Shown: positions 8,701 to 17,183, counted from the first letter of the stretch. The stretch is DNA of 64,000 nt from Hydrogenivirga caldilitoris (GCF_003664005.1 NZ_RCCJ01000001.1:744001-808000), one strand, 5' to 3'. The notes: generated by a model not told the origin, from the sequence alone. Translations and numbers: made by a program.

Positions 8701-9225
8701 GCATCACAGATGAAGTCTGCAAAGGTTAAACTAAGCAGGGTTGTGCTTCGTGCCCTTGACCGAGAGCAGGAGCTTGAGCTCAGAACGGGAGTTGTTAAGG
8801 ACGGTTTTAACTTGATCTACCCTATAGAGCTGCATCCAGAGCTTAAAGGCAGGATACCTGTATCTGACAAGAAGGAGTTAAAGGAGGTTCCGAGCGCTTA
8901 CCTCTTCACACAGGGAAGTTTGGTTCAGGAGATGAAGAGGAGGGGAATAGGAAGACCCTCCACTTACGCGAGCACAGTTGAGAAGTTACTTGACAGGGGG
9001 TACGTGATAGAGAGGAGCGGTTTCCTTATCCCTACAAAGCTTGGAAAGGAAGTTTATGAGTTTCTTAAAAACCAGGAGAGGATAATACCTTTCGTATCGG
9101 AAGAGTTCACCAGGAAACTTGAGGAGCTAATGGACAGTGTGGAAGAAGGGAAGGAAGACCACAACGAAATCCTTAAAACCCTTTACGAGGATATAATAGA
9201 ATTTGAGGTGAGCGTGAGGAGGTAG
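5785..9225 (+). CDS. rgy: Reverse gyrase
   Basis: 1146 residues; introduces positive supercoils with ATP and is the hallmark enzyme of hyperthermophiles. An N-terminal zinc finger (C10, C13, C28, C31) precedes the helicase-like half, with Walker A APTGVGKT at 96-103 and a VDDVD Walker B near 197. The topoisomerase IA half starts with the Toprim segment (VVVESPNKART near 600; DPDTEGEKIGWD) and has the DNA-cleaving Tyr890 in FITYHRTDSTR. No second zinc finger is visible in the topoisomerase half. It is preceded by only 23 bp after aioR and followed, with overlapping stop/start region, by a small membrane protein gene. Length is normal for the family and there is no sign of a split. Confidence 0.97.
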   Translation: MISAVFENLCPNCGGRISSDRVLKGLPCDKCLPKEVSRDKLCSVIKKGSMRELCDIEEKVNRWELFFRENVGSTPWSLQRSWAKKVFLKRSFALLAPTGVGKTTFGVTVAAFLAKEGKKSYIILPTKLLLEQVQKSLIKAGVPEGELLVAGEVTEKKKREAKEKIAGGDFKVLVTTSMYLYKNYELIPREFDFIFVDDVDSFLKTAKNIDKVLYLLGFSEEEVQRAYELVRLKEKRNKSKEDWELIKEESQKIAELSSKARGVLVVSSATGNPRSNRIKLFKELLGFEVGRPTVYLRNVADVYEEPEDMDRALVEKVRELGGGGLIFVSSDLGKEGVNRVLKLLKKEKIKAKSYEELKDFSEFEKGKVQVLIGISSYRNPLVRGLDLPHVVRYALFYGVPKITVSLNIETSVSHLLWALLSIRPTIAKSLKDKVKDVDRWIQTLRRYSFISESFIEQSPELGKRIESLRKEVQKFLLSKEVKKLLESSEELTLRKTEEGYTMVVADVTGYLQASGRTSRMFAGGVTKGLSYILVDDRRALNNLFRKVRWFNEDVRFVPATEIKLEELLKEINEDRRKVKALLEGREEVERKEHIKPVLVVVESPNKARTIANFFGKPISRRFGDFEVLEIAAGDLYLMITSSLGHILDLTKEEGFHGVIVDGDFTPIYEVIEGKDKTVEGLRLIAEEVESAYVATDPDTEGEKIGWDVGALLTPFVKEIRRVEFHEVTRRAIGQALKNPRDFNENLVKAQVVRRISDRWIGFEVSRILQSTFQKAWLSGGRVQIPVLGWIVEREKEYRKKRQVVQITFRGEGSWLRVEFEFPDKKEAKKFFEKLKNVEVNLLEEREEELSPPGPFTTDTLLKEASDRFRFSVKKTMQLAQDLFEKGFITYHRTDSTRVSDVGIAVAREFVTENFPKELFSARRWGSEGAHECIRPTKPLDSEELRSVILSGQVQELTRDHIVLYDLIFKRFMASQMKSAKVKLSRVVLRALDREQELELRTGVVKDGFNLIYPIELHPELKGRIPVSDKKELKEVPSAYLFTQGSLVQEMKRRGIGRPSTYASTVEKLLDRGYVIERSGFLIPTKLGKEVYEFLKNQERIIPFVSEEFTRKLEELMDSVEEGKEDHNEILKTLYEDIIEFEVSVRR

Positions 9226-9230
9226 TGAGT

Positions 9231-9635
9231 ATGAACTATCACCCTTTAGTGATATACTTTGCAGTTGGGGCACTGGTTTCCTCTTACCTCGCTTATTTAC
9301 TGTACTTCACACTGCTTAACAGGATAGGTTTCGTTTTTTACTACGCCCTGACAAATCATGTTGCTTCAGTTCTGCTTTCAATACTTGCCGTACTGACTGG
9401 ACTTTCTATCTCAGGAGCTCAATATGTCCAGGAGAAAGCACCTTTCATATTCCTTTTCCCCCATAAATGGCTCGGTATAACCCTTGCAGGATACACCCTT
9501 GTCACCTTTATACCTCTTTGGATAAAACAGAGAGAGCTGAGCAGAAATATCGGTATAGTCTTCTCTTTTATCGGCTTTGCCTTATCTGTTGCGGTGCTTG
9601 TGTTTGGCTGGCTCTTGAGATTGATTTTCTTCTGA
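9231..9635 (+). CDS. Small four-helix membrane protein, DUF2231-like
   Basis: 134 residues with four predicted transmembrane segments (about 5-27, 40-60, 78-97, 106-132) and a very hydrophobic C-terminus. The opening MNYHPLVIYFAVGAL resembles the HPL-h-V-h-F motif of DUF2231-type membrane proteins; this is a resemblance, not a firm match. The start at 9231 is chosen because AGGAGGT, formed by the last codons of reverse gyrase, lies seven bases upstream. A GTG at 9225 overlapping the reverse gyrase stop is possible. It sits 20 bp before dxs, probably in one transcript. Function unknown. Confidence 0.75.
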   Translation: MNYHPLVIYFAVGALVSSYLAYLLYFTLLNRIGFVFYYALTNHVASVLLSILAVLTGLSISGAQYVQEKAPFIFLFPHKWLGITLAGYTLVTFIPLWIKQRELSRNIGIVFSFIGFALSVAVLVFGWLLRLIFF

Positions 9636-9655
9636 AGGGAAATAACTTTTAGCTT

Positions 9656-11542
9656 ATGCTTAAGAAATACAGACTCCTCTCAGAGTATAAGGGACCCGAA
9701 GATATAAAACGTTTTGGTGAGGAAGAGTTAAAGGAGCTCGCTCAGGAGGTAAGGGACTACATAATTGAGGTTACCTCTCAGAACGGTGGGCATGTGGGTC
9801 CCGGTCTTGGTGTTGTTGAGCTAACCATAGCTCTCTTAAGGGTCTTTGACCCCCCAGAAGACACGATAATCTGGGATATAGGGCACCAGGGTTATCCCTG
9901 GAAGATTCTGACCGACAGGAAGGAAGTGTTCCACACTCTCAGACAGTATGGAGGGATAGCAGGTTTCCTGAGAAGGGAAGAAAGCCCGTACGACGCCTTC
10001 GGGGCAGGGCATAGCTCCACCTCTATATCTGCAGCTCTTGGATTCAGAATAGCCAAAGACTTGAAGGGTGATGAGAGCTTTGTGGTGGCTGTTATAGGTG
10101 ACGGGGCGATGACGGCAGGAATGGCTTTTGAGGCGCTGAACAATGCCGGACACATAAGACCTGACAGGTTCATCGTTATACTCAACGATAATGAGATGTC
10201 TATCTCCCCAAATGTGGGGGCTATATCCACTTACTTGAACAAAATAATAAGCGGACACTTCGTCCAGGAGTCACGTCAGAGGATAAAGGGGCTCTTGAAA
10301 CACCTTGGTGAAACGCCTCTGAGGTTTATGAAACTTACCGAAGAGTTTCTGAAAGGGCTCATATCCCCCGGTGTCCTCTTTGAAGAGCTGGGTTTTAACT
10401 ATATCGGTGTTGTGGACGGCCACAACATCAGTGCCCTTGAAAAGACCCTGCATAACGTAAAGGAGATAAAGGGTCCGGTACTTCTTCACGTGGTTACAAA
10501 GAAGGGAAAGGGTTACCCACATGCAGAGGAAGACCCCGTTAAGTGGCATGGGGTGGCTCCCTACAAGGTTGAGTCTGGTGAGATCATTAAGAAGCCTTCT
10601 CCACCTACCTGGACCTCCATCTTTGGGAAGGCTGTTGTTGAATTGGCAGAGATGGATGAAAGGGTAGTGGTGATAACGCCGGCTATGAGGGAGGGCTCTG
10701 GTCTGGTTGAATTTTCAAAGAAATTCCCGAGCAGATTCTTTGACGTTGGTATAGCGGAGCAACACGCCGCAACCTTTGCGGCTGGATTGGCATGTGAAGG
10801 TATGAAACCCATAGCTGCCTATTATTCCACCTTTCTCCAGAGGGCTTACGACCAGGTTATACACGATATAGCCCTTCAGAGGCTGCCCGTTACCTTTGCT
10901 ATAGATAGGGGAGGCTTGGTAGGAGACGATGGACCAACCCATCACGGCGTCTTTGACCTCTCCTATCTGAGGTGTGTGCCCAACATGGTGGTGGCTGCCC
11001 CCAAGGATGAGCAGGAGCTCAGGAATTTACTCTATACCGCTGTGAACAGCTCCCTTCCCTTTGCCGTAAGGTATCCTCGTGGTTGTGCTTACGGTGTACC
11101 CGTGGAAGACTTTGAAAGCATAGAGATCGGAAGTTGGGAAGAGCTTCTTGAAGGGGAGGAGGTCGTTGTGCTTGCGACAGGGTACCCGGTGTATCAGGCA
11201 CTGAAAGCAGCGGAGAAGCTTTACAAGGAAGGCATACGCATAGGTGTTGTGAATGCGAGGTTTGTAAAGCCTATGGACGAGAGCCTCCTTGAGAAACTGG
11301 CAAGGAAGTATGAACTTTTCATAACGGTTGAGGATAACACCGTTGTGGGAGGCTTCGGAGCGGGTGTTCTTGAGTTCCTGTCCAGAAAAGGTATTCTAAA
11401 GCGTGTGGTCAACCTGGGAGTCCCAGACAAGTTTATAGAACATGGTAATCAGAACCTATTGAGAAAGATTATAGGTATTGACTCTGATGGTATAGAAAGA
11501 GCCGTAAGAGACCTTCTTACCAAGAAAACCCTTGAGTATTAA
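9656..11542 (+). CDS. dxs: 1-deoxy-D-xylulose-5-phosphate synthase
   Basis: 628 residues. Thiamin-diphosphate enzyme that condenses pyruvate and glyceraldehyde 3-phosphate, the first step of the MEP isoprenoid pathway. Visible motifs: the GGHVGPGLGVVELT segment with the active-site His; DIGHQGYPWKILT; AGHSSTSISAALG; the ThDP/Mg motif GDGAMTAGMAFEALNNAG ... NDNEMSIS; then the transketolase pyrimidine domain (GIAEQHAATFAAGLA, DRGGLVGDDGPTHHG) and the C-terminal domain (VEDNTVVGGFGAG). Length is normal for the family. The reading frame is intact. Confidence 0.97.
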   Translation: MLKKYRLLSEYKGPEDIKRFGEEELKELAQEVRDYIIEVTSQNGGHVGPGLGVVELTIALLRVFDPPEDTIIWDIGHQGYPWKILTDRKEVFHTLRQYGGIAGFLRREESPYDAFGAGHSSTSISAALGFRIAKDLKGDESFVVAVIGDGAMTAGMAFEALNNAGHIRPDRFIVILNDNEMSISPNVGAISTYLNKIISGHFVQESRQRIKGLLKHLGETPLRFMKLTEEFLKGLISPGVLFEELGFNYIGVVDGHNISALEKTLHNVKEIKGPVLLHVVTKKGKGYPHAEEDPVKWHGVAPYKVESGEIIKKPSPPTWTSIFGKAVVELAEMDERVVVITPAMREGSGLVEFSKKFPSRFFDVGIAEQHAATFAAGLACEGMKPIAAYYSTFLQRAYDQVIHDIALQRLPVTFAIDRGGLVGDDGPTHHGVFDLSYLRCVPNMVVAAPKDEQELRNLLYTAVNSSLPFAVRYPRGCAYGVPVEDFESIEIGSWEELLEGEEVVVLATGYPVYQALKAAEKLYKEGIRIGVVNARFVKPMDESLLEKLARKYELFITVEDNTVVGGFGAGVLEFLSRKGILKRVVNLGVPDKFIEHGNQNLLRKIIGIDSDGIERAVRDLLTKKTLEY

Positions 11543-11572
11543 TCACCTTTATAAAGTTATAAATTTGTGATG

Positions 11573-11600
11573 TTGATAAATCTTAAACTTTAAACATAAT
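11573..11600 (+). promoter_or_regulatory. Putative sigma-70 promoter upstream of the 178-residue hypothetical gene
   Basis: TTGATA (11573-11578) and CATAAT (11595-11600) are separated by 16 bp in an AT-rich gap after dxs; a ribosome site (GAGGGG) and the ATG at 11616 follow. Spacing is a little short and the AT richness raises the chance of a random match. Confidence 0.4.
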
Positions 11601-11615
11601 AAATAGAGGGGTGTT

Positions 11616-12152
11616 ATGGAACAGGTAGAGGAGTTTACCTTCAACATAAAGAAGTTTCTTTCAAACATAAGCTCTGCACAGGAAGAGGAGTTAAACGAAC
11701 TTCGCAGGTGGCTTGGAAGGAACGAGAAGCGTTTTATGTGTATCCTTGAACATCACTTTGCCTTTGATAACTATGCACATCTGATTGAGGACTGTGAGAA
11801 GGACAGGTGTATGGTTAACTGGCTTAAGGTCTACAAGTATATAAACATACTCGGTATACAGCTCAATATGACGGTTTACCCTGTTATACTCTGGGACATA
11901 CCTCTGGGTGGAGCCCACCAGATCTCCTACAATGCCCAGTTCCGATACAAGAAAGGATGGATTTCCAAGAGGGAAACCATTGAGGTGAACGGAAAGGAGC
12001 TTGAAGAGTATGTTCTTAAAAAACTGCCCAGGGATGGTTTCTATATAGCTCACAAACTTCAGAACGAAGTGATAAAACTTGCAGACTATATAATAAGTGT
12101 GGTTTTCTCAAGGATAATGAAGTGTGAGGGTATCAACGAGATTATGGTCTGA
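11616..12152 (+). CDS. Hypothetical protein (178 aa)
   Basis: I do not recognise this protein. It is soluble by appearance: no signal peptide or transmembrane segment. The N-terminal 40 residues are acidic and helical, followed by a cysteine-containing middle (FMCILE, EDCEKDRC), a strand-rich segment around 85-125 and a C-terminal helix ending in MKCEGINEIMV. GAGGGG upstream of the ATG is a plausible ribosome site. It is a single-gene unit between dxs and the convergent trmB, and its end overlaps trmB by 11 bp. Codon use matches the neighbours, so it is very likely a real gene. Confidence 0.7.
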   Translation: MEQVEEFTFNIKKFLSNISSAQEEELNELRRWLGRNEKRFMCILEHHFAFDNYAHLIEDCEKDRCMVNWLKVYKYINILGIQLNMTVYPVILWDIPLGGAHQISYNAQFRYKKGWISKRETIEVNGKELEEYVLKKLPRDGFYIAHKLQNEVIKLADYIISVVFSRIMKCEGINEIMV

Positions 12153-13041
12153 ATGCAGCTTCTGCGACCCTATTAACTGCCTTCTGGATGTTTTCAGTCC
12201 TTAAAACCTCACTATGAGGCGATATATCAACTATCCATGTCCTGCCCTTTTTCCTAAGCTCAATAAAGAACCTCTGGGTGAAGCCCTCTTCAGACAGGAG
12301 TGCCTCTATGAGCTCAGAATCAGGGCGCCTATAAGCCCTAAACAGTCTTAGGTAAACACCTTCCTCAAGCTTGAACTCTTTACCTTCAAGACTTTCAGTG
12401 TGTGGCTCCTTTCCCTCTATTCTCACAGGGAACAACTCCTTTACCTCCTTTAGCTTTGGTAATTCTATAAGTTTTGTCTCACCTACCTTGACCAAGGTTA
12501 ACTGGTATAATTTCCTTCCTTGAGAGAGCCATTTGGCTTCATACTTGGTTAAAGGCTCACTTGTCTCTAACTCCCTAAGTTCGTATTCAAAACCACCGAG
12601 CCACGTTGCCTCTTCAATTGTAAACTCTGCAAAAGGCAGATGGTCCGTTCTTACATATAGGCTTCCCCCTTTCTTCAGCTTTTTTGAGAACAGGAAGAGT
12701 TTTTCTCTGCTCGTCACCCTTCTCTTAGTATCTCTCCTCTTGAACCAGGGGTCTGGATAGTTTATGTATATGCTCCTGATGGAGTTGTCTTTCAGAAGGA
12801 GGTGAAAGCCCCAGTAAGCGTCCAATCTAACGCAGGATATATTCTTTATGCCAGCGCTCTTTACTCTCTTCTGGAGCTTTTCTATGCCAATTCCGGAGAG
12901 TTCAAACCCCAAGGCTATAACGTCAGGGTTATCATTGGCTATCCTTAAAAGGAAGTCTCCCCGACCAAAGCCAATTTCTACGAGAACTTCATCCCACGGG
13001 AGGGGCTTCTCAACTCTCTTGTAATTCAGCGGGCAGAGCAT
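12142..13041 (-). CDS. trmB: tRNA (guanine-N7-)-methyltransferase
   Basis: 299 residues. SAM-dependent enzyme that makes m7G46 in the tRNA variable loop. Family motifs: VEIGFGRGDFLLR (SAM site), the substrate-binding NYPDPWFKRRDTKRR and YVRTDHLPFAEF. The catalytic core is about 190 residues. The remaining 100 or so residues form a C-terminal extension, as described for the Aquifex aeolicus enzyme, while E. coli TrmB is 239 residues. The start at 13041 has GGAAGGAG about 11 bases upstream, and the N-terminal extension of proteobacterial TrmB is absent. It is convergent with the hypothetical gene before it and divergent from the hydrogenase genes. Confidence 0.93.
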   Translation of the reverse strand: MLCPLNYKRVEKPLPWDEVLVEIGFGRGDFLLRIANDNPDVIALGFELSGIGIEKLQKRVKSAGIKNISCVRLDAYWGFHLLLKDNSIRSIYINYPDPWFKRRDTKRRVTSREKLFLFSKKLKKGGSLYVRTDHLPFAEFTIEEATWLGGFEYELRELETSEPLTKYEAKWLSQGRKLYQLTLVKVGETKLIELPKLKEVKELFPVRIEGKEPHTESLEGKEFKLEEGVYLRLFRAYRRPDSELIEALLSEEGFTQRFFIELRKKGRTWIVDISPHSEVLRTENIQKAVNRVAEAAFRP

Positions 13042-13042
13042 A

Positions 13043-13104
13043 ATGTTAACTACTCCTTCCTTACGAAATATGTCTTGGAGGGTATATTAATATTAAGTTA
13101 ACAT
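13043..13104. repeat. Inverted repeat flanking the trmB/hydrogenase divergent gap
   Basis: ATGTTAACT (13043-13051) and its exact reverse complement AGTTAACAT (13096-13104) bracket the divergent intergenic region, 44 bp apart; the right copy contains the hydrogenase start codon. Each copy holds the palindrome GTTAAC. It could be a paired regulator site, or chance in AT-rich DNA. Confidence 0.35.
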
Positions 13105-14032
13105 GAATCTCTTATGGCTCCAAGGGCTTACCTGTAGCGGGAATACCCAGTCTTTCCTATGTGCTGAGAACCCCTCTGCGGACGAGGTCCTCGGTATGTT
13201 TGAGGTGCTCTTCTGTCCTTTCTCCAGCTGGGAAGTAGATATGGAAGAGGTTATCCTAAAGCTCCTTAGGAGGAGAGAGGAGCTTAACGTTCTTATACTT
13301 GAAGGTGCGGTTGGTGGGAGTGACCATAGAGTCTGCAAGAGGTCTTTTGCAGAGGTGGTAAGGGAACTTTCCAGAAGGGCAGACTATGTTATAGCTCTCG
13401 GTAACTGCGCAGTTTTTGGTAACATACCTGCCAAGTATGACCAAGAGGTAAAGGGTCTCCAGTACCGGTTCAAACAGATGGGAGGTGTCTTGGGAAGAGA
13501 TTTTCGTTCCCGTTCTGGACTTCCAGTTATAAACCTCTCAGGTTGTCCGGCTCACCCCTCATGGTTGTCCTATGTTCTTCTGCAGATACTTTCGCAGAGA
13601 AAAATAGAACTTGATGAACTAGGCAGACCTAAGGAGTTATATGCCTATCTTACCCATCATGGTTGTATTAGGAACGAGTACTTTGAGTGGAAGGTTGAGG
13701 CAGAGGAGTTGGGTAAAAAGGAGGGCTGTCTCTTTTATTACTTTGGTTGCAAGGGACCCATGACACACTCCTCCTGCAACAGGATACTCTGGAACGGCTT
13801 GAGTTCAAAGACAAGGGTTGGGATGCCCTGTGTGGGCTGTACAGAGTATGACTTTCCCCGTGAGGGGATGCTTGAAACCAGGCACCTTATGGGCATACCT
13901 GATGAGCTTCCCCTGGGAGTTTCCAAGAGAGGATACATACTTATATCTGGAATAGCCAAGACCTTTGCCCCAGAAAGGTTAAAAAAGAGGCTTATGGATG
14001 AAGATTCAAAGGAAACTGCTCAACAGGATTGA
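13103..14032 (+). CDS. NiFe hydrogenase small subunit, cytosolic group 2-like
   Basis: 309 residues; electron-transfer subunit carrying the iron-sulfur clusters of a NiFe hydrogenase. WLQGLTCSGNTQSFL at the very N-terminus matches the proximal-cluster motif of cyanobacterial/group 2 uptake hydrogenases. Other cluster regions: ALGNCAVFGNIP, LSGCPAHPSW, HHGCIRNEYF, GCKGPMTHSSCNRILWNG and PCVGCTEYDFP. There is no Tat leader, so the enzyme should stay in the cytoplasm. Aquificales carry such a soluble enzyme (hydrogenase III of A. aeolicus, group 2d), proposed to supply reductant for carbon fixation. The gene overlaps the large subunit gene by 35 bp. Confidence 0.92.
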   Translation: MNLLWLQGLTCSGNTQSFLCAENPSADEVLGMFEVLFCPFSSWEVDMEEVILKLLRRREELNVLILEGAVGGSDHRVCKRSFAEVVRELSRRADYVIALGNCAVFGNIPAKYDQEVKGLQYRFKQMGGVLGRDFRSRSGLPVINLSGCPAHPSWLSYVLLQILSQRKIELDELGRPKELYAYLTHHGCIRNEYFEWKVEAEELGKKEGCLFYYFGCKGPMTHSSCNRILWNGLSSKTRVGMPCVGCTEYDFPREGMLETRHLMGIPDELPLGVSKRGYILISGIAKTFAPERLKKRLMDEDSKETAQQD

Positions 14033-15347
14033 GGGTGAAGTTGAGCTGAAGCTACTCTGGGACAGTGGCAGGATAAAGGATGCTTTTGTGTGTGCTCCCA
14101 ATTACAGAGGTTTTGAAAAACTCCTGGTTGGGAGACCGTATCTGGATGCGGTCGTAATAACGCCCCGTATATGTGGTATATGCGGGCATGCCCATCTCAT
14201 GGCCAGTGTGGAAGCTATAGAAGACGCTTACAGAAAGGCTGGTTTTAAAGTTGAGCTATCGGATAAAGCTCAGAGGATAAGGAAACTCACCTTAACTTGC
14301 GAGTTCCTCCAGAACCATCTGAGGTGGTTTTATCTATACCTGATGCCCGACATTATCAAGCTTGAACCCAACCTCAGAGAGCTCTATGAACCCCTCAAGG
14401 GAAGTGTCTGGACAGAAGCTCTGAAGGCGAGCAACCTGCCTGTAAAGGTTATAGCCCTCTTTGGGGGACAGTGGCCCCATACATCCTATGCTGTGCCGGG
14501 CGGTGTTGTATGTGATCCCACAGGGTGGGAGCTTGTCCAAGCGGAGTTTCTTCTTAGGAAGCTGAAGGAATTCTTTGAGGAAAGACTTTTAGGTATGACC
14601 TTTGAGAATTACCTTTCCCTCAAGGGTGAAGAGTATTTAGAGAAACTCGGCGGAGACATGAGGGTTTTTTGTGAGGTAGCCATTGACCATGGGCTTCACG
14701 AAGCAGGAGCCAGCTACGATAGGTTCCTGTCCGGAGGCAACTTTCTACCGGGAGTCACCAGCGGTGTTCTCTCAGAAAATGGGAAAAAGTTTAGCTTTGA
14801 AGTATCAAAGGTGTCTGAGAATGAGGACTTCAGCTTTTTCAGTAAACGGAAAGAGGCTTACACCTGGTCTAAGGCTGCAAGGTATGAAGGGCTTCCCTAT
14901 GAAACTGGACCGCTTGCCAGGCAACTGATGTCAGGTAACGAGATTATAAAAAACTTATATGGCAAGTATGGCAGCTCTGTGCTCGTCAGAGTTCTTGCTA
15001 GACTGGATGAAGGTGCAAAACTTCTAAAGGAAGCGCTTGTTCTTCTTTCAGGCATAAAACTGAATGAACCCTCCTGGATAAAACCTCCTCTTGAGACAAA
15101 GAACTTCAGCGGTAAAGGAGTTGGTGTCATAGAAGCCTCTCGGGGAACCCTAATACACGAGATAGAGATAAACCAGGGAAAGATAAAAAGCTACAACGTG
15201 ATAACACCAACGGTCTGGAATTTGGGACCAAGGGACGGGAAGTATCTTGGAGTGGTTGAGAGAGCTGTCGTGGGAATGGCTTCAGAACTCAAAGCCGAGA
15301 TAGTTGTGAGAAGTTTTGACGTATGCTCAGTTTGTACCTCTCACTGA
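13998..15347 (+). CDS. NiFe hydrogenase large (catalytic) subunit
   Basis: 449 residues; holds the NiFe active site for H2 oxidation/evolution. The L1 motif RICGICGHAH near residue 57 and the L2 motif at the extreme C-terminus (DVCSVCTSH, then stop) provide four nickel cysteines. Two features are unusual against standard uptake enzymes. The proline of DPCxxC is valine, and the protein ends exactly at the L2 histidine, so no C-terminal peptide is left for a maturation protease. The same absence is known in regulatory hydrogenases. The overlap with the small subunit gene points to coupled translation. The stop codon abuts the convergent polX stop with no spacer. Confidence 0.93.
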   Translation: MKIQRKLLNRIEGEVELKLLWDSGRIKDAFVCAPNYRGFEKLLVGRPYLDAVVITPRICGICGHAHLMASVEAIEDAYRKAGFKVELSDKAQRIRKLTLTCEFLQNHLRWFYLYLMPDIIKLEPNLRELYEPLKGSVWTEALKASNLPVKVIALFGGQWPHTSYAVPGGVVCDPTGWELVQAEFLLRKLKEFFEERLLGMTFENYLSLKGEEYLEKLGGDMRVFCEVAIDHGLHEAGASYDRFLSGGNFLPGVTSGVLSENGKKFSFEVSKVSENEDFSFFSKRKEAYTWSKAARYEGLPYETGPLARQLMSGNEIIKNLYGKYGSSVLVRVLARLDEGAKLLKEALVLLSGIKLNEPSWIKPPLETKNFSGKGVGVIEASRGTLIHEIEINQGKIKSYNVITPTVWNLGPRDGKYLGVVERAVVGMASELKAEIVVRSFDVCSVCTSH

Positions 15348-17093
15348 TCACTTCGCTCTCGCTAAATTCTTCCTTTTCCTTTGAACAAAATCCCTCACCT
15401 GTTTCAAGTCCTTAGTGTTAAGGATAAGCTCCGGAGGTGCCCAACCTCTGCGGGCTATCCCAACACCAATTCTGATATAGGAAAGATGGGTTACCGAGTG
15501 AGCATCCGTCACCACTGCCATCGTAACACCCCTTTCTACGCACCTCCTTATATTTTCAGGGGAGAGGTCAATCCTGAAGGTATTTATCTCAAGGGCGGTT
15601 CCTGTTTCCTTTGCAAACTCTATAACCTTATCCATGTCCAGAGGGTAACCTTCCCTTTGCCCGTAAGCCTTACCGGTTGGATGTCCTATCAGATTTACAT
15701 AGGGATTCTCCATAGCCTTCAGTATCCTGTAGGTATTGTCCTGGTTGAACCTTGAATGTATAGAAGCTACGACGAAGTCAAACCCTTCCAGGAGTTCATT
15801 GGGAAGGTCTAACGAACCATCCGGGAGTATGTCTACCTCGCACCCCTTGAGTATATAAAAGCCTTTTGGATTGTAAAGTTCATTCAGCTTGTCTATAAGT
15901 TTCCATTGCTGAAGGTATCTTTCAGGGGTTAGCCCATTTGCCACCCGTGCACTCTGAGAGTGGTCTCCTATCACTATGTAACTGTAACCGAGCCTGTAAG
16001 CATGTTCTACCACCTCTTCAATAGGGTTTATACCATCACTCCAGTTGGTATGTACGTGGAAATCCCCCTTTATCTCCTCAAACTCAATGAGTTTCGGTAA
16101 CTTTCCCTCAAGGGCTAACTCTATCTCACCCCAGTTTTCCCTTATCTCCGGAGGGACCCATTGCATACCGACGAGTTCGTAAACTTCCTCTTCCGTCTCT
16201 CCTCCCAGCCTCTCCTCTGTATCCGCTCTGAATACACCGTATTCGTTAACCTTTAAACCTTTCTCTTTGGCTATATCCCTTACCCTTACATTGTGCTCCT
16301 TTGAACCAGTGAAATACTGTAGTGCGGCACCCCAGCTCAAAGGTTCAACGGTTCTAAGGTCCGCCTGGCGTCCGTTTCTGAGAACAACGCTTGACTTGGT
16401 CTCCCCCTTCGCAAGGATTTTATCAACCTCCATATACTTTACAAAGTGTTCGTGTATCTTAGACCAGTCTTTCCTGTCTGCGGAAACGAGGATGTCTATA
16501 TCACCTATAGTTTCCTTCATCCTTCTTAGGCTTCCCGCCACCGATATGTCCTTTATGGCTTCCTCTTTCTTCATGTACTCCAGCAGTTCCTGGGCTATTG
16601 GATAGGCGTCCAAAAGGGATATCCTCTCTTGAGAACTCTTCCATAGCTCTATACCTTTCAGTATGTTCTCAACCTTTTTTGAGCCAAACCCAGGAAGTTT
16701 AGCCAGCGAGCCGTCCTTCAAGACCCTTAGGAAGTCTTCTTTGGTTCTCACATTGAGTTTCTCGTAGGCTACCTTTAAGGTTTTTGGTCCTATTCCAGGA
16801 ACGTCCATTAGCTCTAAAAGGTCTTCAGGAACCTTCTTTCTGAGGTCCTCGTACTTCTTCACTGTCCCAGTTCTCAGGAACTCCTCTATCTTCAGTACCG
16901 TTGAAGACCCTATCCCAGGAAGCTTTGAAAGCTTTCCCCTTTTGTAAAGCTCCTCAATATCATCAGGTAACTCCGATATGAGGTTTGCAGCTCGCCTGTA
17001 AGTGTTGACCCTATAAATATTGTCTCCCAAGAATTCCAGTATGTCAGCTATCTTCTCAAATATCCTTGCAAGCTCTTTGTTGTTTTTGTGCAT
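15348..17093 (-). CDS. polX: DNA polymerase X family with PHP domain
   Basis: 581 residues; bacterial PolX, implicated in gap filling during base excision repair and carrying a PHP phosphoesterase. Domains: helix-hairpin-helix lyase-like region (1-90; GIGSSTVLKIEEF), two further HhH motifs (DVPGIGPKTLKVAYE; KLPGFGSKKVENI), nucleotidyltransferase palm with GSLRRMKETIGDIDILVS (metal aspartates), and PHP domain from about 340 (DFHVHTNWSDG, GDHSQSARVANG, EINTFRID, TDAHSV). All PHP histidine/aspartate motifs look intact. Length is typical (about 575). The start has GAGGAGT upstream. The gene is divergent from lpd. Confidence 0.95.
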   Translation of the reverse strand: MHKNNKELARIFEKIADILEFLGDNIYRVNTYRRAANLISELPDDIEELYKRGKLSKLPGIGSSTVLKIEEFLRTGTVKKYEDLRKKVPEDLLELMDVPGIGPKTLKVAYEKLNVRTKEDFLRVLKDGSLAKLPGFGSKKVENILKGIELWKSSQERISLLDAYPIAQELLEYMKKEEAIKDISVAGSLRRMKETIGDIDILVSADRKDWSKIHEHFVKYMEVDKILAKGETKSSVVLRNGRQADLRTVEPLSWGAALQYFTGSKEHNVRVRDIAKEKGLKVNEYGVFRADTEERLGGETEEEVYELVGMQWVPPEIRENWGEIELALEGKLPKLIEFEEIKGDFHVHTNWSDGINPIEEVVEHAYRLGYSYIVIGDHSQSARVANGLTPERYLQQWKLIDKLNELYNPKGFYILKGCEVDILPDGSLDLPNELLEGFDFVVASIHSRFNQDNTYRILKAMENPYVNLIGHPTGKAYGQREGYPLDMDKVIEFAKETGTALEINTFRIDLSPENIRRCVERGVTMAVVTDAHSVTHLSYIRIGVGIARRGWAPPELILNTKDLKQVRDFVQRKRKNLARAK

Positions 17094-17183
17094 GAGATTA
17101 ATTTACTCCTCACAGACCCGGATAGGGAGGCATGAAGAAAATAGGTTTATCATAATATTCTTAAATCCTCAGGAGGTTTAGTA

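Noticed and set aside
9836-10258. 140-codon minus-strand frame inside dxs
   Set aside because: The plus-strand dxs reading frame is continuous and has all motifs; this is a codon-bias shadow.
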